Part shown: positions 1 to 11,944 of the stretch, in pieces
Layout: each line of letters begins with the position of its first letter
How positions within the stretch are numbered: position 1 is the stretch's first letter
Origin: Lumbricus rubellus
Lineage: Eukaryota > Annelida > Clitellata > Crassiclitellata > Lumbricidae
Assembly (NCBI GenBank): GCA_945859605.1
Contig: OX243814.1
Span: forward strand, 28,177,663 to 28,241,662
Length of the DNA: 64,000 nt
Direction of reading: 5' to 3'
Notes under the pieces: model-generated
Told to the model about the DNA's origin: nothing
The model's database searches: none
What the model saw: only the letters and a program-made list of their open reading frames with translations
Program-made: the position numbers and the translations under genes

Positions 1-730
1 ATTTCAAACTGCGTTCTTTGAGACCATCTCTTTCTCGTAGAGGGTTATATACTTAAGCGTAAAAATGCAGATATATTGAGTCCAAGATACCGGTATATTA
101 AATGCCTGGATACAAGCATGCTAAGTGCCAAGATACAGATACATCTAGTGCCTGGATGCAGACGCATTTGGTGCTTATATAAGATTTTATACGCGCACAC
201 ACTTAATACAGATTTTTGTTGATTTTTATTCTTTCGTTTTTCTCTTGCTACTTTCATTTTCTCCAGTTCGTCATTGGCCTGTAACGTACATTCCTATCTC
301 ACCTTATGCTGATTATATTAATGGGTCTGATTTCCTGTTTTTTTTAAATATCCAATAAATATCCATGCAGTCCATATTTTGTCCATGCATACTGCTCTTT
401 GAAGAATTGAACTTGCAAAAAATAATATGTATTGTATTTAAACATTTATAAAGCGCCTCTAGAAGGGTGAACCGTTCAGAGGCGCAATATGTGGCTGTGT
501 GGAAGCGATTGCAAGTCTAATTTATGGGCTTTAGCTCGCTCATTTTCTGATCGCCTTAATCGTATCTCTGGCACATGAATCATGAAGCATGGTGCCCTTA
601 TCTGCTAACGTAATAATCGCATCGTCAGTCTCTTGCTGTCCCTCATTCGGTCACAACTTTCATGCGTCCATGCATATACGCTGATCTGTAGACCTGCCAG
701 GGTCGACTTTGGCAGCAGCGTTTACGCTGG
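1..730. other. No gene recognised
   Basis: No ORF with family resemblance. At about 437-486 there is a short inverted pair of GCGCCTCT-type motifs, resembling the 3' tails of the SINE/LINE family seen elsewhere in the window. The rest is unremarkable AT-rich sequence. Confidence 0.5.
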
Positions 731-834
731 TCGTTCCTATTTAAAGTCTTTGAAGCACCATAGTAAAAAATAAACGCTTTTGCACACGCCTCATTAGTTG
801 TCTCCTGAAGTTTTTAAAATATCTGCCTTCATTC

Positions 835-1655
835 TGGACTCCGTATAGTTTCGAGTGATTTTGGGAGCTGGGAGTGACTTTTATAACGCCGCCACAAAAT
901 CGTGAGTACCTGGGTTGGATGCTCAAGAGTTCACTGTTTCTGAGGAGCAGCTCAGAAATTTTGTGGTCGCGCAAGGTCTGCCTAATAAGCCATCGAGAAT
1001 GCTGCATTTCTGCCTGATTTCAATACTATATTATTCGAACGATGGACGGTTTTCGGGAGCTTGGAGTGATTTTTATGGCGCCGCCACAAAAACGTGAGTA
1101 CCTGGTCTGGATGATAAGAGCACGCTGTTTCAGGAGAGCACCTCAGAAATTTTGTGGTCGCGCAAGGTCTGTCTAATAGGCCATCGAGAATGCTGCATTT
1201 CTGCCTGATTTCCTTAAACAAATTTCAATGCTTTGTTATTTATTCGAGAGATGGGCGGTTTTTTGGGTGATTTTGGGAGCTTTGAGTGACTTTTATAGCG
1301 CCGCCACAAAATCGTGAGTACCTGGGCTGGATGCCCAAGAGCACACTGTTTCCGCGGAGCAGCTCAGAAATTTTGTGTCCGCGCACGGTCTGCCTAAAAG
1401 ACCATCGACAATGCTGCATTTCTGCCTGATTTCAATGCTATGGTATTCGAACGATGGACGGTTTTTGAGTGATTTGGGGAGTTTGGGGTGACTCCTATTG
1501 CGCCGCCACAAAATCGTGAGTACCTGGGAAGGACGCTTAAGAGCACGCTGTTTCTGGGGAGCACCTCAGAAATTTCCTGGCCGCGCAAGGTCTGCCTAAA
1601 TGGCCATCGAGAATGGCCCATTTCTGCCTGATTTCAATTTGGGTTCTGCAGGTAT
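835..1655 (+). repeat. Satellite array, unit about 200 bp (left copy)
   Basis: The phrase CGTGAGTACCTGG recurs near 900, 1092, 1313 and 1515, so units are about 190-220 bp and four or more are present, diverged from each other. Each unit also holds a CGCCGCCACAAAA block and a GCGCAAGGTCTGCCTAA block. The same family appears inverted at 63486-64000 and at 58050-58158/59781-59880. Several ORFs open across these units on both strands, but they only reflect the repeat period and are not genes. Confidence 0.85.
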
Positions 1656-1957
1656 ACCAGTACCCGCGGGTCGGGTAAGGGTCGGGTACGTGCCAACGTG
1701 ATATATTAGGGCTGCAGTACAAAATTATTATAGTGAGTCACGCACTGTCAAAGTACTAATTATAACTATCCGGAAAATATATTCACATACACATACTACA
1801 AATATCCGCTTCTCACACAGTCATTTAAATGGCTATGAGGTAGGAGTATATTGTCTCCATTGGCCTGTTGATGTTCTTTCTGCTGCTACTACAGATACTA
1901 CTGTTGTTACCACCTCAACTGCTTCTACTACTGCTGCTACAACAACAGCTGCTACTG

Positions 1958-1959
1958 AT

Positions 1960-2039
<80 letters not shown>

Positions 2040-2105
2040 TATCACCACCACCACGATCATCATCGTCGTCATCATCATCATCATCGTCGTCGTCGTTGTA
2101 TAGTC
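1958..2105. repeat. (ATC)n microsatellite
   Basis: A nearly pure ATC/TCA run with a few interruptions. It yields poly-Ser and poly-Met pseudo-ORFs that are not genes. Confidence 0.95.
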
Positions 2106-2205
2106 GTCATCATCAGCGTATATATTATTGAATTACATGCTTTGTGGCAAGTCTATTTACCTTATATATACAATTTAACGATTTGGAGTTCAGGTAATGA
2201 CGTTG

Positions 2206-2335
2206 CGAGTACGATACGGGTACGGGTATACCCGCGGGTACGGGTCGGGTAGCAATTTTTAGTACGGGTCGGGTACGGGCACGAGTAGCGGTCCTGTGTA
2301 CGGGTACGGGTCTGGTAGCAAAAATGAGGTACCCG
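2206..2335. repeat. Degenerate CGGGTA minisatellite
   Basis: Many GGGTACGGGT/CGGGTA hexamer-type repeats. A shorter similar patch lies at 1650-1700, on the other side of the ATC repeat, so the two patches may be ends of one element. Confidence 0.7.
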
Positions 2336-4171
2336 CAGTCTGGCCGCAGACCATTACTCCGTATCTTGGCTTCCTGTTCCCAACGTATATAACCAGTTCA
2401 AGCCAACAACTCTTACTCTTGGATGGATGGAGGGAGGGATGCAGGGATGCAGGGATGGATATACGGACAGACAAAGACAGGCAGACAGAAAGACAGACAG
2501 AAAAACGGACAAACAGACAGATGGACAGAGAATTAGATCTGTGTAAAGTGTATACGTGCAAGCGTACACTGTAAATCCTCAGAACGCCTGACGCATCCGG
2601 CAGCACACTTGAAGCGTTCTATAAACTAACATGGGTGTACAGAAACGTTAACACATGTGTTCAATATGTAAACGATGTGTTAAAGACGCGTTCAACTTAC
2701 AGACAACAGACTGTGTGCATGTGCATACATTATTAGATTATAAAAGACGCTGAAAGCCTGAAACTGTAGACCTAAAGGCATTATTTATAAAGTGAAAATA
2801 TGCATGATTTGTAGAGGCACATAATTCAGTTAAGTCGTGTAAATGACATGAATAATTCCTTTTAATTTCAATTTCTGCAGCTTTGTAAGAGTAGGCTACA
2901 CTATAGGCTATACACTACAGTCGTGTTGCAGCGGCTTATAAGGGCTACTTTGAACACCGGCGTTCAATTTCAGTACGCGAGCTGCCTCGATATTTCAACG
3001 CGTGCGTTCAGCTTTTGAACCCAATGCATATGTGACGTCATGGGTTGTATAATCTCAAATTTAGAGTAGTCCATAATAAAAGACATTGGTGTCCGCTAAT
3101 TTAGGCAAAAGGCACTACTAAACAGACACAGTATATAAAATATTATTTTACGAAATTGATATCATGATAATAATCTTGTGTTTGTTTTTTAAAGAATATT
3201 TTCAATTATTTTCCATCAAAGCACGGCCATAGGGTCATGAATATTAATGAGTATGTGTGTACTTTCGAATTTCGATGTCATGGCGGTTGAATGTTTTGAA
3301 TTATATATTATTACTGCTTAGATGAAGTCTTATTTTTCACCGAAATTGGAGAAAGTGTATCGTTTTGGCAGTTCTGTAAAACAATGCGCATAATATTATT
3401 ATGAGTATGTCTCCTCTCGAAACCTGAAAGCATAGCAAATTGCCTAGTTCAAGACGCTACCGGTATTTTCCTGTTGTTTCTTGTAATCATCTCAACTTCT
3501 GTATCCTTACTTTCACTGACGAAAGTAACTAACGCAAATAGCACTGGTCATAGATAATAGTTGTTTTCGGAGTGATTCTGGTTTTGTGGACAAATTTATA
3601 CTTAGAATTCATGAGGAATCTCAACGATTAATCACAGACCCTTGGGGCACACTTATTTTCAGTGTCATGCCGAATAAGAAAGTAAGTAAGTAAGACTAGT
3701 AAGTATATACTTTAATGAACCACCTGCAAACTCACTGCGGGAACATCGATCACTTTTGAAAAACAGTGAATATGTATTCATAAATACTAATCAATAGGCC
3801 TAATAAGTGAGTGAAAAGGCAGCCATTTTCAGAGTTACACAAAGTAAATTGCAGAATAAACAGCGATAGTCATTTATATATCATACGTGTAATAAGACCT
3901 TTCTTAGGTACGGTAATGAAATTGGTTTATGTATGGACTCAAAAAGAAATGGAATAATGTCATAGTGCTTGTACATTGTCATCACATACTGGTCATGCTG
4001 ATGTAAATTTTTGCTGCTTGACAACTTAATATATGCACCTGAATTTGATTTTTCACTACTGACAATCTTCTCACACTCTGTAATTAAGTAAATACAGTAT
4101 ATTATGGTTTATTTTTGTATATATGGTGATGGTCAAATGTTGACCGTTGTGGAGTTTATGGAGCAGCAGAG

Positions 4172-4246
4172 ATGTTTCAGCCGGGGTCGTACGAAGGAGA
4201 AAAGCAGGCGTTTACAGCTTCTTCTGTAATAGCAGCTGTGTTGAAG
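4172..4246 (+). CDS. Possible coding exon 1 of a short two-exon ORF
   Basis: An ATG at 4172 opens exactly 25 codons that end at AAG followed by the donor GTCAGT. With the exon at 4645-4746 it makes a 58-codon ORF without a stop across a 398-bp phase-0 GT..AG intron. The N-terminal part is MFQPGSYEGEKQAF and onward, acidic then helical. I do not recognise the family. It could be a chance ORF or a fragment of a larger gene; the frame-consistent splice sites are the only support. Confidence 0.3.
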
Positions 4247-4644
4247 GTCAGTAAAGTCTGATTCAGAAATGTTGTGCACTGTATATTTTAATTTTTATCA
4301 CAATTTCCAATTTCTATAAATTTACATGAAATGCAAGGGGCAATTCAATGGGCCATGGCTAAAATGAATTGTATAACTTTGAAATTACACAGAATGGAAT
4401 GAAAGTTCTCTTCAAAAATACACTTTCTTATAGCAGTCTACAATTATTGAATATTCATGCCATTTTATAAGCTAACATTGACAAATGAACTATACTAAAG
4501 TCAATTTTGTAGCTAATCCTACAGGTCTATATGTCTAATCTATAGCACACGAGTGACTTCAAATTGCCTGCCTGTCTGTTTGTCTGCTTTCCTGCTTGCC
4601 TGTATAGTTTCCATCATTATGAAATGCTGTGCATTTTGTTTCAG

Positions 4645-4746
4645 AACATTGACAGCACAGTGGCGCAGTCTTTAGAAACAGCAGAAAATGAGCCGCTACA
4701 TATTGTTCTTCTGAAAGTTCATCGTGAGGAACACAGCTGTTGTTAA
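4645..4746 (+). CDS. Possible coding exon 2 of a short two-exon ORF
   Basis: It follows a good acceptor (GCATTTTGTTTCAG) and reads 33 codons to TAA at 4744-4746, in frame with the exon at 4172-4246. It encodes a Glu-rich helical stretch ending in HSCC. No homolog is recognised. It lies inside the possible foldback element, so it might be a transposon-captured fragment. Confidence 0.3.
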   Translation, partial: NIDSTVAQSLETAENEPLHIVLLKVHREEHSCC

Positions 4747-5298
4747 AGTGCCAAAGCCCGATATGACTAAAAAATATTTGAAGGCAAGTTCGACCAAATG
4801 ACAAAAAAGTCATAATTTTATTTCGGTGAAAGGTCAAAAAAAGTTTTCCTCCCTGGGTCCAAAAATGTTGACCATCCCCTTCGAAAATTACTGTATATCC
4901 GCCCCTGCAGCAGGCAGTGGCTTACCCAAGTCATTACCTGACGATTAATCTTGTCTTATTCTGTGACACTATAGCACAAGCTTAAACACCCATTATTGTA
5001 TGGATTTTCAGTGTATACTTAGTGCAACCCAGCTTATGACATTATTTGTGTTTCATTCTGTAATGCTATATTACAAGATTTACGACTCATTATTGGTTGG
5101 GTTTTCAGTGCTCATTACATAAGGCACAATGAATGTTTGTCATTATATTGTGTCAATAGCTGTGCGATATTTTTTTAGTTAATTTGAGTCTTGACATTTT
5201 AGTTGTATTTCCTGTTTGAATTGAACTAATGGTCTAACATTATCCCTTACCATTTGAATTTAACTTTAATTGCCTCATATAACTTATTTATGGGTCTT

Positions 5299-5302
<4 letters not shown>

Positions 5303-5339
<37 letters not shown>
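5303..5339. repeat. (AT)n microsatellite
   Basis: Pure alternating AT run. Confidence 0.95.
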
Positions 5340-5340
<1 letters not shown>

Positions 5341-6699
5341 TGTCGTGAAAAATCCTAATTCTTTTTGTAAATATGAAAATAAGCAGCAAATTTCTATAGA
5401 TTCTTAAATTTCAAATTCCCTTTGGATCGTGACATAATTACTAATACTTTGTCAAACATAAAAGTTCAGGTCGTATAGTAATGATGTCCATTTGCATCAA
5501 ACTTCTATTTTTTAGGACAAATTTAAAAAGTTAGAAAAAATTCCATACTGCACTGAAATATTATTAATTTGTAGTCAAGTTTTGCTTAATTTTAAATTTC
5601 AATGATATTACTACATGAAGCTTACCAGGGCCGATGTAGAGAGCTTCAGTTCAATGTGTGCTTTATGTGCCAATTTCAGTTATAATAATTATGTCGTTTG
5701 TGCAAATTTTAGTGTATAATTGTATATGAACACTTAACTTGCATTACTTCTCAAATTTCAAATGTATTCAGACATTTCAATTATGCCCATGGATGTGTCT
5801 AAATTATAACAAAAACATTTTAGAGATAACTTTTGTAATGTATGTTCGTGCAATATTACTGTTAACGAGTGCACTTTGAATGTGTTATATATGGTTTGCA
5901 AACGAGAAGGTCGATCCAAAGTGGACAAGTGGTGAGGGGGTGTCACCCATGACGTATATGACCAACATAATATACAGTTGCAATGATTCGATTATAAGTC
6001 TCATATTATGACTTATGTTATAGCTGTGATAATTATTATGTGCACATGCAGTGAATATTTCATATATAAAATATGTTATATATATACAGTCAATCAGTCA
6101 TGACCAAAAGTTTACGACCACTATATTGTAATGAATAAATTCACTGAAAACATGCAACTTTTGAAAATACTGAGTAGGCTATTTATACTTTCTGAAGGGC
6201 CTATTCGATGTTTAATGTCATCACACATCACTGGGAACAAAAATTATTACTTACAAACGAATCTTTTATCAGAAATTAAAGTTTAAATGTGTGAAAAGTG
6301 TCGATTTTGGCGAGTTTCCTTCATAACTGGAATGAATCACCGATTGACACTGACACATAGACTAAGACAGTGCCCAAAAATGAAACATTATTTCTATTGT
6401 TTTGACTGTCTGTGGGTCATTTAATGTCAGTACAATACGAAATAACACTGAAAGTTAGTATTTTCGGTGATAGTCTGTGTTTTTTGATAACAGTTTGAAT
6501 GTGCAATGCGACATCAATTGGGCCATATTGGCAGAACTCAGGTGATATCTCGTGCACCCACACAGTCTTGATTCAGTTGATCAAGTCAACCTCGAGAGTG
6601 AAATTTACGAGTAGAGACCTTCTGTTCCTCACAGTATCGATAATATTCAAGTCTGGACTGCGACCAGGTCATGGTTACAGCAGTGGAATGTCTTTCCCT

Positions 6700-7060
6700 T
6701 TAGCCAGGATTTGCTGGCCTTTTACCAATGTAGGGTGCCCCAACTGCCCCATCCTGTTGGAAGTTGCTGATGTCATGGATGGTGATTAAGTTTTGCTGTG
6801 TCTCTCTTAAAATGTTAAGATACATGTTTTCATTCATCCAGAGTCCATTCTTTCGAGCAACAAATACTGCTCCCCACACCATGACATTCGGTACCTGCTT
6901 CGGTATGACATGCCTATGGTTATGGCTTTGATTAGGCGGTCGTCTCACATGCCTGCTGGAACTGTAGAATTGTAGAAACTGTTGAATTGTGTGAATGTGC
7001 TTTCACCTGAAAACAACAGCCACTTCCAACAGTATTGGGTACCGTGACATGGCATAGAGG
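6700..7060 (-). pseudogene. Tc1-like transposase, internal fragment
   Basis: The - strand encodes PNVMVWGAVF.. followed by a FQQDGA motif, which matches the region of Tc1 transposases around the second catalytic Asp. Upstream in another frame there is a FSGEST.F motif resembling the family's FSDES.F. There are frame breaks and no continuous ORF to a third catalytic residue. It is a decayed transposase of a cut-and-paste transposon. Confidence 0.7.
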
Positions 7061-7104
7061 CTGCCAAATCCTGACTGAAGCAGAAGGGCATTCTACTGCT
7101 GGAA

Positions 7105-7290
7105 CCATGACCTGGTGGCAGTCCAGACTTGAACATTATTGAAAATGTGTGGACAGTAGACGGGATGAAGAAATATCTCTCTGTTCATAATTCAACTTCT
7201 GAGGCTGACTTGATCAACTGAATAAAGACTGTGTGGTTGCACGAGAAAACAGTTGAGTTCTGCCAATATGGCCCGATCGATGCGGTACAG
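7105..7290 (+). pseudogene. Tc1-like transposase, C-terminal fragment
   Basis: The + strand reads PGGSPDLNIIENVW, the conserved SPDLNPIENVW signature around the third catalytic residue (Glu) of Tc1-type DD34E transposases. It is then interrupted by a TGA after ADLIN. It has the opposite polarity to the internal fragment at 6700-7060. A third, inverted copy of this C-terminal part lies on the - strand near 6560-6690. Confidence 0.7.
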
Positions 7291-7989
7291 CACATTCATA
7301 CTGTTATCAAAACACAAGTTATCACCGAAAATACTAACCCTCAAACTGGTGTTATTTCTTATTGTGGTGACACTAAATGACCCACATACGTCAAAGCAAT
7401 AGAAATGAATCAAATTATGTTTGATTTTGGGCACTGTCTGTGCGTCGGTGCCAATTGGTGGCTTATTCCAGTTACGCAGGAAACAGGCCAAAATCGACAC
7501 TTTCACACCATTAAACTATAATTTCTGAAAAAATGCATTTGTAGCTATTAAGTTTTGTCCCCAGTGTTGTGTGATGACATTAGACAGAAAATATAAATAA
7601 TCAGTATTTTTCAAAAGTTGCATGTTTTTCAGTGAATTTATTAATTAAAATATAGTGATCGCAAACTTTTGGCCATTACTGTAGGTAGTATTAAGTTTTG
7701 TCTGCTGTTGGTATTTTATTTAGATTTTTGCTTTTTATTCTGTTACAAACTCATTTTTTCATGCACCTCTGTCGACGCTCACATAGTATAAATGCATAAT
7801 AATTGTACCATTTATTCATTTTCTACATTGCATAACATGCAATTGATATTTTAGAGTAATCATTTTGATTTGATAATTATGTTGGCTTAAATGTTGGACT
7901 TCATTGTAAAAATGCTTTCATTATACTGTAAATATCATTTGTGTTATCTCTTGACATAGAAAATTTGGGTTCATAACAAGTTATTGATA

Positions 7990-8570
7990 GGTTGTCAACA
8001 CTAGTGTTAATGAAGTGCACATTCATGTGTTCTGTTCATAAACACTGAGTGAACATGTGCGATTTTGAAACGCCCCGACGCGTTCTGTAAGTGTTACAAT
8101 TACGCGTTTCAAATTTTGCGCACGTAATGCGTTTCAAAGTAGAACACCTAACAGGCGTTTAAAATTTTGGCACTAGTGTTCAAAGATATAACACTAGCAT
8201 TAATATTGGGAACGCAGGACGTGTTCTATTAGTGGAACGCAGGACGCGTTGTATTAGTGACGCGTAGAGTGTTCAATAAGCTTATGCTTGCGTTAACATT
8301 AGGAACACCAAGCGCGTTCCATTAGCGACACGTAGGTGTTCAAAAATATAACACTAGGGTTAACATTAGAAACGGCGGACGCGTTCTCTTAAACATATAA
8401 AGTGTTCAGACACGTAACGCTACCGTTAACATTAGAAACGTCAGACGCGTTCGCTTAGAGACGCATAAGGTGTTAAAAAATATAATACTAGTGTTCACAT
8501 TTGAAACGCCCGGACGCGTTCTGTAAGTGTTACAATTACGCGTTTCAAAATGTGTTCAGATTGTAAAGTG
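7990..8570. repeat. Tandem repeat, about 65-70 bp unit, ACGCGTTC-rich
   Basis: GTTAACATTA blocks recur near 8292, 8359 and 8424, followed by GGACGCGTTC-type blocks and a GTGTTCAAAAATATAACACTAG linker. Units are diverged and partly inverted toward the left end of the run. Confidence 0.7.
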
Positions 8571-8762
8571 TAGGTTCTGATTACCAGAGAGGAAATGTTT
8601 TGAACAATTAACAAACATCATTGTTGAATGAAAGGAAGAACGGGATGTGACATGTCCAGCGGAACACACATCCCACCTGCTTTAGAAATTAACAGACTGA
8701 GGTGCACCAGAAAAGAACACGATCATACGTATAGACTCAGTGGCCCACGCATACATATTATA

Positions 8763-8827
8763 CAGGGTGGGTCAAAAAGACCCCCCTAAGAAGTTATAAC
8801 CTAGAGAAGTCTTTTTTGCCCACCGTG
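8763..8827. mobile_element. 65-bp mini-MITE with TA target duplication
   Basis: TA|CAGGGTGGGTCAAAAAGA ... TCTTTTTTGCCCACCGTG|TA is a near-perfect inverted pair with almost no interior. It is probably the shortest derivative of a Tc1/mariner-type element. A similar CAGGGTGG start is seen near 32748. Confidence 0.65.
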
Positions 8828-9034
8828 TAAACACTGACATCCTACTTTGTCTTATTTCAGTCTGACCGTGTTCTACTTTTTTTCCTCCTACAGTCCTACA
8901 CCAGATCTCCCGATTTGTCTCAGTTACATCGTTCTCTTCTGATTTCGGCCATAATAAATTATGTTACCTTCAATATTTATAATTATTTCATCCAATTCCA
9001 ACCTATTACCAAATCCATAGAGCCTACATCAGGT

Positions 9035-9200
9035 CAGTCAGTCAGTCAGTCAGTCAGTCAGTCAGTCAGTCAGTCAGTCAGTCAGTCAGTCAGTCAGTCA
9101 GTCAGGCAGACAAACAGACAGGCTGACGGACGGATGGACGGACTGACTGACTGACTGATTGACTGACCGACCGACCTACTGACTGACTGACTGACTGAAA
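9035..9200. repeat. (CAGT)n microsatellite with degenerate continuation
   Basis: Pure CAGT from about 9035 to 9104, then degenerate GACTGACT repeats to about 9200. Confidence 0.95.
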
Positions 9201-9329
9201 AGGTCTTAGAACAAGAGAAAATGACACAGAGGCGCACTTTTGTAAGTGACACAGCAGCTCGCTCTGCCATCCTCTCTGGTAGTGTACCCTCGTCTTTCTT
9301 TCGTCTAAAACTTGCCTGTTTTCTTTGGA

Positions 9330-9415
9330 GATTGAACGCACTGGGAGCGCTTTTGAAAGGCTCTTGCTGCGAGAAGCGCTTTATAAATGGTCAGATACAA
9401 TACAATACAAACAGT
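9330..9415 (+). repeat. LINE/SINE 3' tail fragment
   Basis: Reads CTGGGAGCGCTTTTGAAAGG..AAGCGCTTTATAAATGGTCA with an ATACA tail. The same tail grammar (a GAGCGC..GCGCTATATAAAT stem plus a simple repeat) ends several dispersed retroelements in the window. Confidence 0.55.
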
Positions 9416-9475
9416 AGGCTTATACTTTGGTAATTATCGTCTGTTTACTGTTTCGGTAATCCTTCCAATTGTCAT

Positions 9476-9697
9476 CAGGGCTGAAAGTGGTTTTGGAAAA
9501 GTTGCCGGGTCACACTTTGGCGCACGAGCACGTCTTTGACCTGTACATTTTTCTGACGACGTTTTTCTTTGTATTTTGCCCCAAATTATCCAAAATCCTA
9601 CCATTTTTACCTAGTTTTGGCACCTGGAGACTTTTTGTGCGACCCGGCTGAGACACGGCAACAGCAGGTCTCGAAAATCGACTCACTGTCAGCCCTG
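9476..9697. mobile_element. hAT-type MITE with 8-bp target duplication
   Basis: The ends are CAGGGCTGAAAGTG and CACTGTCAGCCCTG, flanked by a perfect 8-bp direct repeat ATTGTCAT at 9468-9475 and 9698-9705. A CAGGG start and 8-bp duplications are typical of hAT elements. There is no coding capacity. A decayed relative lies at 17780-18118. Confidence 0.85.
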
Positions 9698-9705
9698 ATT
9701 GTCAT

Positions 9706-10164
9706 CCAGGACAAATGAGAGAAACCTGGTAAGAGAGCGACCGAACAAAGCCAAAAATCTATGCATGGATCGCTTTTGCTGTTGTTTTTGTTGCCACCAA
9801 CGCATGTTGTGCTTTCGGTGCATGGTGCCGTTCCCACCCGTTGCTATGGCAATTGCAGCAGAAATCCCTGAGCAACATCTTCTTTTGTTAAATTATTTAG
9901 TAATCTCGTGCGAATTGATTTATTATAGGTGCTTCATGCGGCGCCTTTATGATCGCTGTAGACTTCCCTCTTATCCAATTGCTTTGTCCATCAATCCCTA
10001 TCCCAACTCATGTTTCCTTTTTGCATCCCGACGGATAGTCTTGGTCGCCTGCCCACATATAATTGCCATTGATCCCAAAGACGATTGCAGTTATTCACGT
10101 TATGTAATCGATCCAGCTGTTGTCTTCGTAAATGATCCTTTATTTGACTTTTATTGCGTTATCT
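9706..10164. other. No confident gene
   Basis: A long open frame crosses this stretch on the + strand, but its translation has no family features and runs into an AAT repeat. Treated as non-coding. Confidence 0.5.
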
Positions 10165-10530
10165 CTGATAATAATAATAATAATAATAATAATAGCAATA
10201 ACGACAATTTATATGGCGCCGTAACGCGGCCATTCCGCTACAAGGGCGCCTCACAAACAGCAGGATAAGCCTTAGCAAATAGATAAGTTTTAAGTTTTGA
10301 TTTAAAAGAGTCCACTGAGGCGGTCAATCTAATGTCCGGTGGAAGACTGTTCCAGCATCTGGGACCAGCAACCGAGAATGCTCGGTCGCCGAAACGTGTT
10401 TTCATCCTCCGTACACGAAGGTCGGTCTTCCAAAGCGACCTGAGTAGCAGCATCTGTATAATGTAATATGGCAAATGCAATGCATTCGGATTTTCTTGGT
10501 GTTTTTGTAGCCTGATGTTAAACATAATTA
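10165..10530 (-). pseudogene. Non-LTR retrotransposon ORF2, C-terminal end plus 3' tail
   Basis: The - strand encodes RMKTRFGDRAFSVAGPRCW, NSLPPDIR and then SVDSFKSKLKTYLF. This is the signature C-terminus of CR1/L2-type LINE reverse transcriptases. Downstream on the same strand is GGCGCCATATAAATTGTCG and an ATT-repeat tail, which marks the 3' end. The copy is 5' truncated, as usual for LINEs. Related fragments lie at 11945-12440. Confidence 0.8.
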
Positions 10531-11426
10531 TAGTCCATTAAGATGAGTCACTGCTTAATTTTCTGACCAATCTCGGACAAACGATTGAGCAAACAAGTAA
10601 GGTAGAAAACGATTGACTGACTGATTGACTGACTGACTGAACTACCAGTAAAAAATGGTTGATTTGTTGGTTAATGGTTATCTGACTGGCTGGTTATCTG
10701 AATTGTTTGGTTGTCCGACTGATTGATTGTCTGACTGGTTGTTTGATTCTGACTGGTTGGTTACCTGATCGCGCTGTAGTCAAGACTCAAGAGCACCTCT
10801 GAGTAGCGAGCTTGAAGGGGCTCTATAGAAATGGAGAAATACATAAATTGAATTAATTAAAAAAATACAACAACAACAGCAACAGTAACATCAACCCGAA
10901 AACAATTATAATAGCGCACAGAAATATTTCTTTGAGAGGTTGCCCGTTTCGTACATTTTTCCACCAACGACCACAGAGCCCTTGGGGACTTCATCAATGA
11001 AACATAGACAGCCGCATTTAATCTATTAGCGTTGACAGATGTGAATCAGATTCTTTTATCAAAGTATATATATAGACCTATCCATTATTCAACACTGCAT
11101 GTAACATGGCCGCTTTCAAAGGTACTTTGTATAGCTCTCTGAATACGAGGGCTGGCCCACGAACCACGATACATAATATATTCCACAATGGTAATGGTCT
11201 GTAGTTAGTATGAATAACTTGCTAATATTTAATACGGTATTTATTATTACGCTCACGCGAGCGGTGGCGAATTAAGGCTCTCATTCGATAAATTCATTGT
11301 AAAATACTCAAGGTCACCACTAAAAATGTCACTGGCCTTGAAAACCTAGAAAAAATTTACAACCTTTGTCCCTTTTATCCTCCGTTTAGTGTTCAACCAT
11401 ACGCTTTTGATCAAAATGGTAGAGAG
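10531..11426. other. Repeat tails, no gene
   Basis: Contains degenerate GACT/GATT repeats (10600-10760) and a 5'-truncated SINE tail near 10785-10850 (GAGCACCTCTGAGTAGCGAG). No coding sequence is recognised. Confidence 0.5.
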
Positions 11427-11700
11427 GTGGTGGTGGTGGTGGAGGTGGCGCTGGCGGCGGTGGTATTGGTGGCGGTAGGGCTGGTTGTTGTGGTGATAGT
11501 AGTAGTGTCTGTAGTGGTAGTGGTGGCAGTGGTGGTGGTGGTGGTGGTAGTAGTAGCAGTAGTAGTAGTAGCAGCAGCAGCAGTAAGCTTAGTAATAGTA
11601 GAAGTAGTATAGTTGTAGTAAACTTAGTCATAATGATGATGATAATAACAGTAATAATAATAATATTATTATAATATATTATTATAAATAATAATAATAA
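11427..11700. repeat. Compound GGT/AGT/ATA trinucleotide repeat
   Basis: GTG and GTA trinucleotides pass into AGC and then ATA/ATT repeats. Poly-Val and poly-Leu pseudo-ORFs come from these repeats. Confidence 0.9.
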
Positions 11701-11944
11701 CAATGATGCAATTTTTGCATCTGCAAGGACTAGCTATTCCAGAACATCAAACCTAATTTGTTATAAATCCCGAGGGATCATTGATGCGTCGAGTAAAACA
11801 ATAATAATAATGACAGCCGTTGTTTTACACCGTATCTGGAATATCACCGTTGTTTGACTATCACTGTAAGGAATTCATACTTGAATGCTACATCTCATTC
11901 GGGAGATGGGGCCTCGGGACAGGCGGCTTCAAGGAAAGCATCAA

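Larger units (their letters stand above)
6087..7681. mobile_element. Tc1-like transposon remnant with ~600-bp inverted arms
   Basis: Flanked by TA on both sides. The ends are CAGTCAATCAGTCATGACC.. and ..GGCCATTACTG, both followed inward by the CCAAAAGTTT motif common in Tc1/mariner termini. About 6087-6690 is the inverted counterpart of about 7105-7681. The centre (6700-7060, - strand) retains Tc1-type transposase sequence. The palindromic layout suggests two partial copies joined head to head, or a foldback derivative. It is non-functional as read: the transposase is broken and split over both strands. Confidence 0.75.
2567..8570. mobile_element. Possible large foldback element with ACGCGTT-rich ends
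   Basis: The left end starts TA|CACTGTAAA and the right end finishes TTGTAAAGTG|TA. Both ends carry short iterations with GAACGC, ACGCGTT and GTTAAC motifs in inverted sense. I aligned the arms only by eye and similarity is patchy. If real, a Tc1-like element (6087-7681) and the short two-exon ORF (4172-4746) lie inside. Low confidence. Confidence 0.25.
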
